Assembly (NCBI RefSeq): GCF_003711845.1
Contig: NZ_RHLQ01000020.1
Location: forward strand, 1-64,000
Source of the DNA: Lysinibacillus halotolerans
GTDB taxonomy: Bacteria > Bacillota > Bacilli > Bacillales_A > Planococcaceae
DNA length: 64,000 bases
Direction: 5' to 3'
In this document: one piece after another, positions 50,208 through 59,341 of the stretch
Layout of the letters: the number at the start of each line of letters is the position of its first letter
Position numbering within the stretch: position 1 is the first letter of the stretch
Program-made: the position numbers and the translations under genes
Notes under the pieces: generated by a model
Databases searched by the model: none
The model's input: the letters and a program-made list of their open reading frames with translations, nothing else
What the model was told of the DNA's origin: nothing

Positions 50208-51710
50208 ATGAAACTTTTAACTCGTATTGCACAGCATGCGGCCAGAAACCCGGAACGGACAGCATTTCGTACAGAGGACCATGTTCTGAATTATAGACTG
50301 CTTTGGGATAGATCCAGCAGACTAGCAAGTTTAATACATACTATGCAGCTCGAGCGGCAGAAACCAGTTGTTGTATATGGTCATATGGGTATTGATATGC
50401 CTGTATCGTTCCTCGCCTGTGTACAGGCTGGCCATCCTTATATACCCGTAGATACATCCATTCCAATGGAACGGGTACGTCTAATCGTAGAAAAATCTAG
50501 TGCAGGATTGGTTATTAATACAACAGATAATAAACTAGATTTTGATAATGTTACTGTTTTACATATGTCGGGACTTGATTTGGAACAACAAGAGCTTATT
50601 AGTAATGAGCACTGGGTCAAGCCTGATGAAGTCTTTTATATCATTTATACATCCGGCAGTACTGGAAATCCAAAGGGTGTTCAAATAACTGCAGCAAATT
50701 TGCAATCTTTTACAGATTGGATGACAGGTGACTTTCCATTAGGTCAAGGAAAGGTTTTCTTAAATCAAGCACCTTTTTCATTTGATTTGTCTGTAATGGA
50801 CTTGTATCCAGCGCTGCAGAGCGGGGGTTCCATTCATGCTTTGGAGAAAGAAGTAATCAATAAACCGAAGCTTTTGTTTGAAAACTTGAGTCGTTCTGCT
50901 TTGCAAATATGGACATCGACGCCATCCTTCGTGCAAATGTGTTTTCCAAATCCGGACTTTAATCAAAAGATGCTTCCTGAGCTTGAGATATTCCTTTTCT
51001 GTGGAGAAGTATTGCCGCTAGCTGTAGCGAAAGAACTGAAAGAACGCTTCCCAAGAGCGAGGATTTTTAATACTTATGGGCCTACAGAAGCAACTGTTGC
51101 TGTGACGTCTGTTGAAATTACGGAAGAATGGCTTGCAAAAGAGAAAGCACTGCCGGTTGGTTATCCAAAACCCGATATGCGGATTGCTGTTGTGGACGAA
51201 TTAGGAAATCCACTTCCTGAAGGTGAAAAGGGAGAGCTAATCCTTGCGGGGCCAAGTGTGTCAAAAGGTTATTTTGGTGAGCCACTACTTACAGAAAAAG
51301 CATTCGGTATTATGGATGGATTGCACGCCTATCGCACTGGAGACGTCGGCTTTATTCAAGACGGGTTGGTGTACTGCCAAGGTAGACTGGATTATCAAAT
51401 TAAGCTGCATGGCTATCGAATGGAGCTGGAAGAAATTGAGTTCCACCTTAATCAATCAGATTATATTCAAGCTGCCATTATTATCCCTTATGCACCAAAC
51501 GGGGAAATTGAATATTTAATTGCGGCAGTGGTACCAGCGGATCATGACTTTGAGAAGGAGTATATGTTAACAGCTGCTATTCGAAAAGATCTTGCTATGC
51601 GATTGCCAGCATATATGATCCCTCGTAAGTTTATGTATTATGCTGCTCTTCCTATGACGAACAATGGAAAAGCAGATCGTAAGAAAATGAAGGAAGAGGT
51701 ATTTGTATGA
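50208..51710 (+). CDS. dltA: D-alanine--D-alanyl carrier protein ligase DltA
   Basis: 500 aa, the family length. It is an adenylation enzyme that activates D-alanine with ATP and loads it on DltC. The P-loop-like motif is [15 protein letters not shown]. Further adenylation motifs are [21 protein letters not shown] and the C-terminal NGKADRKKM with catalytic lysine. TGGAGAAG precedes ATG. It overlaps dltB by 4 bases. Confidence 0.96.
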   Translation: MKLLTRIAQHAARNPERTAFRTEDHVLNYRLLWDRSSRLASLIHTMQLERQKPVVVYGHMGIDMPVSFLACVQAGHPYIPVDTSIPMERVRLIVEKSSAGLVINTTDNKLDFDNVTVLHMSGLDLEQQELISNEHWVKPDEVFYIIYTSGSTGNPKGVQITAANLQSFTDWMTGDFPLGQGKVFLNQAPFSFDLSVMDLYPALQSGGSIHALEKEVINKPKLLFENLSRSALQIWTSTPSFVQMCFPNPDFNQKMLPELEIFLFCGEVLPLAVAKELKERFPRARIFNTYGPTEATVAVTSVEITEEWLAKEKALPVGYPKPDMRIAVVDELGNPLPEGEKGELILAGPSVSKGYFGEPLLTEKAFGIMDGLHAYRTGDVGFIQDGLVYCQGRLDYQIKLHGYRMELEEIEFHLNQSDYIQAAIIIPYAPNGEIEYLIAAVVPADHDFEKEYMLTAAIRKDLAMRLPAYMIPRKFMYYAALPMTNNGKADRKKMKEEVFV

Positions 51711-52864
51711 CTCCGTATAGCTCTTTCCTCTTCTTTATCATTTTAGGTATCTTACTGCTGCCGACGATGATTCTCGGCACAATGGGCAAGCGCTTCCGGT
51801 ATTACAATGTGTTTGTCTCCATTGTTGTATTGGCTATTATATTTTCAGAAGGGGGCTCAGGCTTTTTCTCGTTACTAGCCTTCACCATCCTTCAGCTAAT
51901 ACTAATTAAAGGCTATATTTCTTATCGACAGACAAAAAATAGCAGCCTCGTATTTTATATAGTAAGTTTACTGTCGATCCTGCCTTTGGTTTTATCCAAA
52001 GTGTTGCCGATTTTGGCAGTGGATAACTGGGCGAGCTTTTTAGGTATATCCTACCTGACATTCCGAGCTGTTCAAATCATTATTGAAACAAGAGATGGAT
52101 TAATAAAAGAGCAGCTCTCGATTTTCCAGCTTGTTCATTTTATGTTGTTTTACCCAACAATTTCATCAGGTCCGATTGATCGCTTCCGTCGATTCCAGAA
52201 GGATGAAGAAAAACAATGGACACCTGAGGAATACAAAGAACTGCTTTATAAAGGAATCAACAAGATTTTCCTAGGTTTTTTGTATAAATTTATAATCGGC
52301 TATAGTATCAATTCATACTTCATTATGAATCTAGAGCATATAGCAGATGGTAAATTTAGCTATCATTTATTGTATATGTACAGCTATAGCTTGTACCTAT
52401 TCTTCGATTTTGCCGGCTATACGGCGTTTGCTGTCGGAGTTAGTTATATCATGGGAATTCGGTCACCGGAGAACTTTAATAAGCCATTTTTAAGTCGCAA
52501 CATTAAGGATTTCTGGAACCGATGGCATATGTCACTATCGTTCTGGTTCCGTGATTATGTGTTCATGCGCTTCGTCTTTCTAATGAAGAAGAAAAAATGG
52601 ATAAAGAATAAAATGCTCGTTTCGAATCTAGGTTATATCCTGCTGTTCTTGCTCATGGGTGTATGGCATGGATTAGCCATTCAGTACATTATTTATGGAG
52701 CATATCATGCTTTAATGATGACTGGATTTAATTTCTTTGAAACCTGGAATAAAAAACATAAACGTTGGCCAACAGGAAGAGCCATGACAATAGTATCTAT
52801 TGTGATTACTTTTCATGTCGTTTGTTTCGGTTTTTATCTGTTTTCTGGCAGACCATTTCAATAA
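51707..52864 (+). CDS. dltB: D-alanyl transfer protein DltB (MBOAT)
   Basis: 385 aa polytopic membrane protein with about ten or more hydrophobic helices. It is an MBOAT O-acyltransferase that moves D-alanine across the membrane. [19 protein letters not shown] and the catalytic histidine in [15 protein letters not shown] are present. It follows dltA and precedes dltC in the standard order. Confidence 0.95.
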   Translation: MTPYSSFLFFIILGILLLPTMILGTMGKRFRYYNVFVSIVVLAIIFSEGGSGFFSLLAFTILQLILIKGYISYRQTKNSSLVFYIVSLLSILPLVLSKVLPILAVDNWASFLGISYLTFRAVQIIIETRDGLIKEQLSIFQLVHFMLFYPTISSGPIDRFRRFQKDEEKQWTPEEYKELLYKGINKIFLGFLYKFIIGYSINSYFIMNLEHIADGKFSYHLLYMYSYSLYLFFDFAGYTAFAVGVSYIMGIRSPENFNKPFLSRNIKDFWNRWHMSLSFWFRDYVFMRFVFLMKKKKWIKNKMLVSNLGYILLFLLMGVWHGLAIQYIIYGAYHALMMTGFNFFETWNKKHKRWPTGRAMTIVSIVITFHVVCFGFYLFSGRPFQ

Positions 52865-52879
52865 AAGGAGAATCTACAT

Positions 52880-53116
52880 ATGAATTTTAAAGAGAAAGTA
52901 CTACAAGTGATTGCAGAAGTTTGTGAAGATGATGTTGTGAAAGAAGATCATGATTTGGATATATTCGAAGCAGGACTGATTGATTCATTTGCGACAGTAG
53001 AATTACTTGTTCAATTCCAAGAGCAACTTAATATCAATGTACCAATTACGGAGTTCGATCGAGATACATGGAATACGCCAAATGCTATCGTTGATCGTTT
53101 AAATGAGTTGAAATAA
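52880..53116 (+). CDS. dltC: D-alanyl carrier protein DltC
   Basis: 78 aa, exactly the usual length. It is an acyl-carrier-like protein whose phosphopantetheine attaches at S36 in GLIDSFATVELLV. It has a strong acidic character. AAAGGAG lies 9 bases upstream. Its stop codon overlaps the dltD start by one base. Confidence 0.96.
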   Translation: MNFKEKVLQVIAEVCEDDVVKEDHDLDIFEAGLIDSFATVELLVQFQEQLNINVPITEFDRDTWNTPNAIVDRLNELK

Positions 53117-54282
53117 TGAAGAAGAGGTACTTGTTTGGACCAATCATTCTTGCATTGGTCCTGTTTGCCGGGGTCGTATTTGTACCCGTATCATGGCTGG
53201 TTAACATCATTCCAGCAGATCGTTTGGAGGAATCGGCTATTAGTTTGGAGCCAAATATGTTCCAAGGGACATATTTACAAAGTGAAATGCTTAAAAATTC
53301 AAAGTATGTTCCAATTTATGGTTCTTCTGAAATGTCGCGTTGGGATCCGTTCCATCCATCGAATTATTTTGAAACGAATGAAGCTGCATTTACACCTTAT
53401 TTAATAGGGAAAGGCGGAATGACCTCAATTATCCATGATTTAAACTTTGCAACGCATGCGGATCAATTGGAGAACAAGCAGATGGTCATCATCGTATCGC
53501 CGCAATGGTTTGTAAAGCATGGTACAGATGAACAGCATTTTGCACCAAACTATTCTTCCCTGCAAGCGTACCAGCTTCCTTTCAATAAGGATGTGGATGA
53601 GCAGGTAAAAAGAAAGTTAATGGAACGCCTAATGACGTATAATGCAATTAAGAACGACCCGATACTTTATAAACTTTATGATGCTTACTTAAATGATAAA
53701 AAAGCAATGTTTAATACTTTATCAGTTCCTGCAAAGGCTTATATATCCATGCTTGAGAAAAAGGATTTGTATTTCACTCTTCTGAAAGATAAACCGACTA
53801 ATCGCCATCAGTCAGATCAAGTAAAGGACAAAACATGGGAAGAACTGAGGGCACTAGCCGATGCTTATGGCGAGAAACGGACACAACATTCCGAATTTTA
53901 TATTGATGACAAAGTGTATAATCATAAGAAGCACTACATTAAGAGCATGGAAGGAAAGAATAAAGATCATTCCTATGCAGAATCACTTGAGTACGATGAT
54001 TTCCAGTTAATGCTTGATATTCTTAAAGAAGCTGGTGCTAAACCGCTCTTTGTGATTATCCCTGTAAATGGAGCGTATTATGATTACACAGGCTTCCCTC
54101 AAAAAGGACGGCAAGACTACTACAATCGTATAAAACAGCAGATTAGTGAGAGCGGATTTACTTACGCTGATTATTCCGACCATGAATACGATCCTTATTT
54201 TATGCGTGATACGATTCATATAGGTTGGAAAGGCTGGGTTTATTTAGATGAGGATATGCAGAAATTCCTCGAAGAAAACTAG
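53116..54282 (+). CDS. dltD: D-alanyl-lipoteichoic acid biosynthesis protein DltD
   Basis: 388 aa. An N-terminal membrane anchor (about 5-27, LFGPIILALVLFAGVVFVPV) precedes an extracytoplasmic SGNH-hydrolase-like domain. The nucleophile region is YGSSEMSRWDPFHPSNYF, and the Asp/His pair lies in MRDTIHIGWKGW near the C-terminus. It completes transfer of D-alanine to teichoic acid. It is the last gene of the operon, closed by a terminator. Confidence 0.95.
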   Translation: MKKRYLFGPIILALVLFAGVVFVPVSWLVNIIPADRLEESAISLEPNMFQGTYLQSEMLKNSKYVPIYGSSEMSRWDPFHPSNYFETNEAAFTPYLIGKGGMTSIIHDLNFATHADQLENKQMVIIVSPQWFVKHGTDEQHFAPNYSSLQAYQLPFNKDVDEQVKRKLMERLMTYNAIKNDPILYKLYDAYLNDKKAMFNTLSVPAKAYISMLEKKDLYFTLLKDKPTNRHQSDQVKDKTWEELRALADAYGEKRTQHSEFYIDDKVYNHKKHYIKSMEGKNKDHSYAESLEYDDFQLMLDILKEAGAKPLFVIIPVNGAYYDYTGFPQKGRQDYYNRIKQQISESGFTYADYSDHEYDPYFMRDTIHIGWKGWVYLDEDMQKFLEEN

Positions 54283-54350
54283 GGTGAATTCGTTAGATTG
54301 TTTGTCTATACAATGAATATTGTTTCAATAGCATAATTTTTTCTAATTAA

Positions 54351-54389
54351 AAAATGCGCTCGGTATTTTAAACCGGGCGCATTTTTTTT
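54351..54389. terminator. terminator shared by dltD and the aldo/keto reductase gene
   Basis: AAAATGCGC with CGGT pairs with ACCG and GCGCATTTT, with T tracts on both strands. The genes converge here. Confidence 0.88.
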
Positions 54390-54403
54390 AATGAAAAATT
54401 GAA

Positions 54404-55246
54404 TTAAAAATCGAAATTATCAGGGTCTGGACCTACTCGTAAATTTTGATTTAAGCTATTAATAAGCTCCATATCCTCATTTGTAAGTTCAAAGTCGAAA
54501 ATGTTAGCATTTTCCACAATTCGGTGCTCTTTTGTGGATTTTGGAATTGTCACAACTCCATTTTGTAAGTCCCATCTTAAGATGACTTGTGGCACAGTTT
54601 TATTATATTTATTCGCTATATCTTTTAAAACTGGTTGATCTAATAATTGACCTTGCATTAATGGAGACCAAGCTTCTAATTGAATGCCATTGTCTTGGCA
54701 GAACGTTTTAACTTCCAGTTGTGTTAAACGTGGGTGATATTCCACTTGGTTAATCATTGGTTTAATTTCTGCATCTTTTAGTAAATCTTCAAGGTGATGC
54801 ACTTGGAAGTTACTAACGCCGATTGCTCTTACTTTTCCTTCTTTATAAAGAGTTTCCAACGCTCTCCAAGCATCTTTGTATTTACCTTCTACTGGCCAAT
54901 GAATTAAGTATAAATCTAAATAATCAAGACCCAGCTTGTTTAAACTTGTTTCATAAGCTGCAAGGGTAGATTCGTATCCTAAATCAGAGTTCCATACTTT
55001 AGAAGTAATAAATAAGTCTTCTCTAGAGATACCTGCTTCTTCTATTCCTTCACGGATTGCTTGTCCTACTCCCGCTTCATTTTGATAAATTGCAGCAGTA
55101 TCAATGCTGCGATAACCGTGTTTTATAGCGTATTTAACGGCATTTACTAATTCAGGTCCTTCTTCTACTTTAAAAACGCCAAGTCCAAACCAAGGCATTT
55201 TAACCCCGTTATGCAATGTTGTTGTGTCTTGTAAATTTTTTACCAT
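54404..55246 (-). CDS. aldo/keto reductase (YvgN/YtbE-like)
   Basis: 280 aa from ATG 55246, preceded by GGAGG. It is an NADPH-dependent reductase of the AKR family, very similar in sequence to B. subtilis YvgN (glyoxal/methylglyoxal reductase). Family features are [15 protein letters not shown], the catalytic tetrad residues in [14 protein letters not shown] (D, Y), LFITSKVW (K) and DLYLIHWP (H), and the nucleotide-binding [10 protein letters not shown]. An HxlR-type operator and a start-stop minigene lie in its leader. A likely role is detoxifying reactive aldehydes with the neighbouring exporter and regulator. Confidence 0.93.
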   Translation of the reverse strand: MVKNLQDTTTLHNGVKMPWFGLGVFKVEEGPELVNAVKYAIKHGYRSIDTAAIYQNEAGVGQAIREGIEEAGISREDLFITSKVWNSDLGYESTLAAYETSLNKLGLDYLDLYLIHWPVEGKYKDAWRALETLYKEGKVRAIGVSNFQVHHLEDLLKDAEIKPMINQVEYHPRLTQLEVKTFCQDNGIQLEAWSPLMQGQLLDQPVLKDIANKYNKTVPQVILRWDLQNGVVTIPKSTKEHRIVENANIFDFELTNEDMELINSLNQNLRVGPDPDNFDF

Positions 55247-55297
55247 GATATATACCTCCATTTTTTTATTTTCAATGAAACATGTAATAAAATTGAA

Positions 55298-55314
55298 TTA
55301 CATATCACCTCCTT
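55298..55314 (-). other. ideal ribosome-binding site followed by start-stop codons in the reductase leader
   Basis: The minus strand reads AAGGAGGTGAT then ATG TAA. The 11-base Shine-Dalgarno match to the 16S 3' end is longer than that of any gene nearby, yet the open frame is only one codon. The reductase has its own GGAGG at 55255-55259. It could be a regulatory minigene or the remnant of a deleted gene. Confidence 0.6.
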
Positions 55315-55319
55315 ATTTT

Positions 55320-55329
55320 ACTTTAAAGT
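55320..55329. promoter_or_regulatory. HxlR-type operator, reductase promoter
   Basis: ACTTTAAAGT palindrome, identical to the core of the operator before the hxlR-family gene (56690-56699). It lies 74 bases upstream of the reductase start and just after the MFS stop codon. Confidence 0.65.
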
Positions 55330-55335
55330 GCTACC

Positions 55336-56529
55336 TTAATTACAGCCAGGAGTCTTTTTTTCAAGTGAACGGCTATATCCTGTTAACATTACAGCTGCTA
55401 AAACCATAAGAGCTCCTATCCAAGTCGTATGAATGATTCCTATAGAGTTCGTCACAAGGCCTCCTAAGAAGGAACCAAGTGCGATTCCGGCATTAAATGC
55501 AGCAATATTAATAGCTGATGCTACATCTACTGCTGAAGGAACATATCGTTCTGCCAGCATGACGACATATACTTGTAATCCGGGTACATTCATAAAAGCC
55601 ATTAGTCCCATAAGGAAAATTGTAATTAATCCAACTACTTTATAAGGGATTGTAAAATACAAAATGAATAGAATAATGGACTGGATTATAAACATGTAAA
55701 ATAATGCTTTAATAGGATTTTGGTTCGACAGTTTTCCTCCAACCATATTCCCAATCGCAATGGCTATACCATAAATAAGTAAAATAACGGCAACGGTATC
55801 TTCTTTTAACCCAGTGACATTTTGTAATAATGGAGCTAAATAAGTAAAGACTACAAAAGTTCCTCCATAACCTAAAGCAGTAATAATAAAGATGAGTAAT
55901 AAACGACCATTTGTAATTAATTTCAATTGGTCTTTCATTTTAGTAAGCTTCCCTTTTCGTAAATCAGATGGCACGAGAATACTATTCGCGATAAGGGCAA
56001 TGACTCCAATTGCTACAATAACGAGAAAGGCGATTCTCCAACCCATTTGTTGGCCGATAAATGTCCCAAAAGGAACTCCTGTAACAGTTGCTACTGTCAG
56101 TCCGGTAAACATAATGGAAATGGCACTAGCTCTTTTATTTTCTGGTACTAAATCAGCTGCTATTGTTGAGCCGATAGACATGAAAACTCCATGGGAAAAG
56201 GCAGAAATCACTCGAGCTGTTAGTAATACCCCGATGTTAGTCGCAACTGCTGCGATACTATTCCCTAAAATAAATATAATCATAATCCAAATTAATAAAG
56301 TTTTACGGGGCACTCTAGAAGTAACCGAAGTTAAAATAGGTGCTCCAAATGTTACTCCTAATGCGTATAAAGAAACAGTTAAACCCGCTGTAGTAACAGA
56401 TATATTTAAATCCTCAGCAATTAAAGGCAATAACCCGACACTAATAAACTCTGTAGTGCCTATGGCGAATGCACTTACTGCAAGGGCTAATAAGGCGAAA
56501 GTACTTCGCTTATTATCTATAGACGACAT
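55336..56529 (-). CDS. MFS efflux transporter (drug:H+ antiporter-like)
   Basis: 397 aa from ATG 56529, with GGAGG about 9 bases upstream. Twelve hydrophobic segments fit the major facilitator superfamily. The DHA1 (AraJ/YdhP-like) signature FAIGTTEFISVGLLPLIAED is in TM1, and the loop 2-3 region reads GAPILTSVTSRVPRKTLL. Substrate unknown. It is divergent from an HxlR regulator and upstream of the aldo/keto reductase, with a shared palindromic operator in both promoter regions. A long open frame on the opposite strand is a shadow. Confidence 0.9.
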   Translation of the reverse strand: MSSIDNKRSTFALLALAVSAFAIGTTEFISVGLLPLIAEDLNISVTTAGLTVSLYALGVTFGAPILTSVTSRVPRKTLLIWIMIIFILGNSIAAVATNIGVLLTARVISAFSHGVFMSIGSTIAADLVPENKRASAISIMFTGLTVATVTGVPFGTFIGQQMGWRIAFLVIVAIGVIALIANSILVPSDLRKGKLTKMKDQLKLITNGRLLLIFIITALGYGGTFVVFTYLAPLLQNVTGLKEDTVAVILLIYGIAIAIGNMVGGKLSNQNPIKALFYMFIIQSIILFILYFTIPYKVVGLITIFLMGLMAFMNVPGLQVYVVMLAERYVPSAVDVASAINIAAFNAGIALGSFLGGLVTNSIGIIHTTWIGALMVLAAVMLTGYSRSLEKKTPGCN

Positions 56530-56651
56530 ATTTTTTCCTCCCAATTATTTTAATAAAACGGTTGCCCGATTCACTTAGCGCTGAAGTGAATATGTTCTTT
56601 TCAACCCGCAGATGCTATTATGGGATAAAAAGATTTAAAAGAGAAGTACGT

Positions 56652-56661
56652 ACTTTAAAGT
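56652..56661. promoter_or_regulatory. HxlR-type operator, MFS promoter side
   Basis: ACTTTAAAGT, the same 10-base core as the sites at 55320 and 56690. It lies 38 bases from the 56690 copy (about 3.6 helical turns) in the divergent promoter region. Confidence 0.65.
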
Positions 56662-56682
56662 GATATAGGAACAAAAAAGTAC

Positions 56683-56706
56683 TATAGGTACTTTAAAGTA
56701 CCTATA
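56683..56706. promoter_or_regulatory. HxlR-type operator, perfect 24-base palindrome
   Basis: The core GTACTTTAAAGTAC (56688-56701) extends to a perfect 24-base palindrome that ends directly at the ribosome-binding site of the regulator gene. Occupation would block transcription or early elongation, so autoregulation is likely. Confidence 0.8.
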
Positions 56707-56719
56707 AGGAGGATTTCGT

Positions 56720-57091
56720 ATGCAACAAAAGAAGTACAATATATCTGTAGAAGCTACTTTAGAAGTGATTGGTGGGAAGTGGAAATGCGTTATTTTATGT
56801 CATTTAACCCACGGAAAGAAACGTACAAATGAATTAAAACGTCTCATGCCGAACATAACACAAAAGATGTTAACACAACAATTGCGGGAATTAGAAGAAG
56901 ATGGTGTTATTAATCGAATCGTATATAATCAAGTACCACCAAAAGTAGAATATGAATTAAGTGAGTATGGGTGGAGTTTAAAGGGAATTTTGGATGCCCT
57001 TTGTTCTTGGGGAGAAAATCATATAACAAAAATATATGGTGATAAATTTGCTGTTCTAGAAGAGAATGTTTTAAATGAACATTTAAAGTAG
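56720..57091 (+). CDS. HxlR-family transcriptional regulator
   Basis: 123 aa, the family length. It is a winged-helix DNA-binding dimer with the typical start VEATLEVIGGKWKCVILCHL, TQKMLTQQLRELEEDGVINR in the recognition region and VPPKVEYELSEYGWSL in the wing. The cysteine in GGKWKCVIL is at the position used for redox or aldehyde sensing in relatives such as HypR and YodB; whether it senses here is inference. It probably represses itself, the divergent MFS gene and the reductase through ACTTTAAAGT sites. Confidence 0.93.
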   Translation: MQQKKYNISVEATLEVIGGKWKCVILCHLTHGKKRTNELKRLMPNITQKMLTQQLRELEEDGVINRIVYNQVPPKVEYELSEYGWSLKGILDALCSWGENHITKIYGDKFAVLEENVLNEHLK

Positions 57092-57117
57092 TGCGCGGCA
57101 ATTTAATATAATTTAGC

Positions 57118-57150
57118 AGGCTAAATCGATAAGGATTTAGCCTATTTTTT
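57118..57150 (+). terminator. HxlR gene terminator
   Basis: AGGCTAAATC, GATAAG, GATTTAGCCT and ATTTTTTT. Confidence 0.9.
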
Positions 57151-57317
57151 TACTTTTATTCCCTTTTTTAATATAAACTTGAACTTAATAACTTTTTATA
57201 CATAGTTAATGGATTTTCATGCTGTTCTTTTAAACTTTTAAATAATTGTTGAGAATAAATTTGGCTTTGAACGATGTTTTAAATGTAGGGCCTTATAGTT
57301 TAAGAAGGGGTGTTTGT

Positions 57318-57872
57318 ATGAAAGTGACAAGTGAAAACTTTATAAAACATCTAAAGAAAAAGCGCGAAGAAGCACTAGATTATGTAATAGACAATTATAT
57401 AGGAATCGTAAAAGCGGTTATCTATAACACTTTAAAATCCTATAACGATCCTCAAATAATCGAAGAATGTACAAGCGATACGTTTTTAGGGGCCTTTGAG
57501 AATGCGAAACAATTTAAGGGGAATGAGGAGGATTTTAGAAAATGGATTTGTACTATCGCTAAATATAAAGCGATTGATAAACAAAGAAAGTTATATAAAG
57601 TGCCGCGATTATACGAGATAGATGAAACAATCGATTCCGTAAAATCAGCAGAAGAAGAATTTTTAATGAAAACATCTTCTGAGGAATTACTAAAAATGAT
57701 TAGTAAGTTAGATCAGTTAGACCAAGATATTTTAACGATGAAATATTTTCTAAATATGAAGAACGAAGAAATAGCCCAACATCATGGTTTGTCAAAAGCT
57801 GCTATAGATAATCGTTTATATCGTGGGAAAAAACGATTACAACAGATTTATTTAAGGGGGATTTTGACATGA
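57318..57872 (+). CDS. ECF-type RNA polymerase sigma factor
   Basis: 184 aa from ATG 57318, 7 bases after AAGAAGGGG. Region 2 (about 10-85) contains IIEECTSDTFLGAFENAKQF and RKWICTIAKYKAIDKQRK. Region 4 (about 125-180) contains LDQDILTMKYFLNMKNEEIA and a helix-turn-helix SKAAIDNRLYRGKKRL. No extra domain is present. The gene overlaps the following anti-sigma gene by 4 bases. I could not identify an autoregulatory ECF promoter in the 170 bases upstream. Confidence 0.92.
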   Translation: MKVTSENFIKHLKKKREEALDYVIDNYIGIVKAVIYNTLKSYNDPQIIEECTSDTFLGAFENAKQFKGNEEDFRKWICTIAKYKAIDKQRKLYKVPRLYEIDETIDSVKSAEEEFLMKTSSEELLKMISKLDQLDQDILTMKYFLNMKNEEIAQHHGLSKAAIDNRLYRGKKRLQQIYLRGILT

Positions 57873-58957
57873 AAAAGCTTTATAAGCAATTGAATCGTTT
57901 AAATTTCGAAATAGATGTTGAGCCGATGGAAGTGAGTGAATTGGAAAAAGAGAGAATTAAACGGAGTGTTTTGAAAGTAAAAAGAAAAAAGCATTTAACA
58001 AGAAATTTTGTCGCTGCAGCTACCTTTTTAATTGCTTCAAGTATTACAATTGGCTTTTCATTTCCTACTTTTGCATCAAACATTCCAATCGTCGGGAACG
58101 TTTTTGAGCTGTTTTATGATGACGAGGAATATATATTCGAAAAGTATGATGAATTTTCTTCAAAATTAGGCATTACTCAAGAAAGTAATGGAGTAGAAGT
58201 TACATTAACAGATGCAGTTTATGATGGAGAAAATATTACGGTAGCATACACGCTAAAGAGTAATCAAAATTTAGGGGAAAGGCCTGTTTTATTTGGGGAT
58301 TTTATCGCTGAAGAGTTTAAAAATGCGCATAAATATGGCGGGTTCTCAGAAAATTATATAGTTGAAAAAGTAAATGATCATGAGTATGCGGTTTTATTTA
58401 TTTACGAATTGATTCGTGGACCAAGACCAGAGGAAGTGCATATAACTCTTCAATCAGATGAAATTGTTGATTTAAGTAATACAAGTCAATCAGTGAAAGG
58501 TAACTGGTCTTTCCATTTTAAGTTAAATACTCTTGAAAGGGAGACTTTCAATCTTGCAAAAGAGCATTTAAAAACAGAAGCTGAAGGTATAGAGGTTTCA
58601 GTGACAAAGCTGACGGAAACATCGGTTTCAACCACACTTTATTTTGCTGAAAAAGTTGATGAAGAATTGTTTACTAAAGAGAGGGAAGAATGGCGTAGTG
58701 TATCTATCGACTATGTGATATCCGATGATTTGGGACGTAATTATAACTTTGTGCATTATAGAGGTGGTGGTCATAATACTGACTTTGATTCTTTATGGAG
58801 CAAATCGCGTATTACAACGAATGTCTTTGATGAACAAGCTACTTCCATAACAATTACGCCAATAGTCCATGTGAATAAAAAAGCGGGCAATGGCGGCAAA
58901 TTAGAACGTATAGGAGAACCATTTAAGATGGAACCTATTACGGTACCTTTAAAATAG
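57869..58957 (+). CDS. DUF4179 membrane anti-sigma factor
   Basis: 362 aa. A basic cytoplasmic N-terminus (1-48) precedes one membrane helix (about 50-70, VAAATFLIASSITIGFSFPT). The extracytoplasmic DUF4179 domain follows (NIPIVGNVFELFYDDEEYIF) and then a beta-rich C-terminal region. DUF4179 proteins are encoded next to ECF sigma factors and are thought to hold them at the membrane. The cytoplasmic part is short and shows no zinc (ZAS) motif. Signal unknown. Translation is coupled to the sigma gene. Confidence 0.88.
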   Translation: MKKLYKQLNRLNFEIDVEPMEVSELEKERIKRSVLKVKRKKHLTRNFVAAATFLIASSITIGFSFPTFASNIPIVGNVFELFYDDEEYIFEKYDEFSSKLGITQESNGVEVTLTDAVYDGENITVAYTLKSNQNLGERPVLFGDFIAEEFKNAHKYGGFSENYIVEKVNDHEYAVLFIYELIRGPRPEEVHITLQSDEIVDLSNTSQSVKGNWSFHFKLNTLERETFNLAKEHLKTEAEGIEVSVTKLTETSVSTTLYFAEKVDEELFTKEREEWRSVSIDYVISDDLGRNYNFVHYRGGGHNTDFDSLWSKSRITTNVFDEQATSITITPIVHVNKKAGNGGKLERIGEPFKMEPITVPLK

Positions 58958-58977
58958 TATTTACAAAATTAATAGCC

Positions 58978-59017
58978 AAACTCAACAATTAGTCGATACT
59001 AATTGTTGAGTTTTTAT
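58978..59017 (+). terminator. terminator after the anti-sigma gene
   Basis: AAACTCAACAATTAGT, CGAT, ACTAATTGTTGAGTTT: a perfect 16-bp stem followed by TTATTTT. Confidence 0.92.
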
Positions 59018-59072
59018 TTTTGATCTTAAGGATAGTTGTTTTTATTTTGAAAAAAATACCAATATTCGTTTC

Positions 59073-59238
59073 GTCTACAAAAATGTTTTCAAGTTTACAA
59101 ATAGTAAACTATTTGTATGCAATTATGTATACATGTAAACAAACTCGTATACATGTGATAACAGCGGGATGTAAACAAATTTGTTACTAAAGATTACCGA
59201 AATGTGTACAAATCACAACAGTTTACAAGATGTTTACA
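59073..59238. repeat. repeat-rich region upstream of parM-like gene (candidate centromere/operator)
   Basis: The 7-mer TGTAAAC or its complement GTTTACA occurs five times: 59093-59099, 59134-59140, 59170-59176, 59221-59227, 59232-59238, plus GTCTACA at 59073. GTATACATGT is directly repeated at 59127 and 59147 (exactly 20 bases apart), and ATGTAAACAAA at 59133 and 59169. A perfect inverted repeat TACAAATAGT/ACTATTTGTA spans 59096-59117. Type II plasmid partition systems have such iterons (parC) directly before parM, bound by ParR. Confidence 0.72.
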
Positions 59239-59341
59239 GTTATATATCTTTTAGGTGATGCCAATTGCAGAATTTAGAAATCTCCTATAACCTTTAAGTT
59301 AGAAGTAAGGTTTTACTAAACTAATGAAAAGGAATGATTAA

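Noticed and set aside
53135-53404. Second open frame at the start of dltD
   Set aside because: It is an out-of-frame reading of dltD without a ribosome site; the dltD frame has the membrane anchor and family motifs.
55892-56578. 228-codon open frame on the plus strand
   Set aside because: It is entirely antisense to the MFS transporter gene, whose sequence is clearly conserved; the frame is a shadow.
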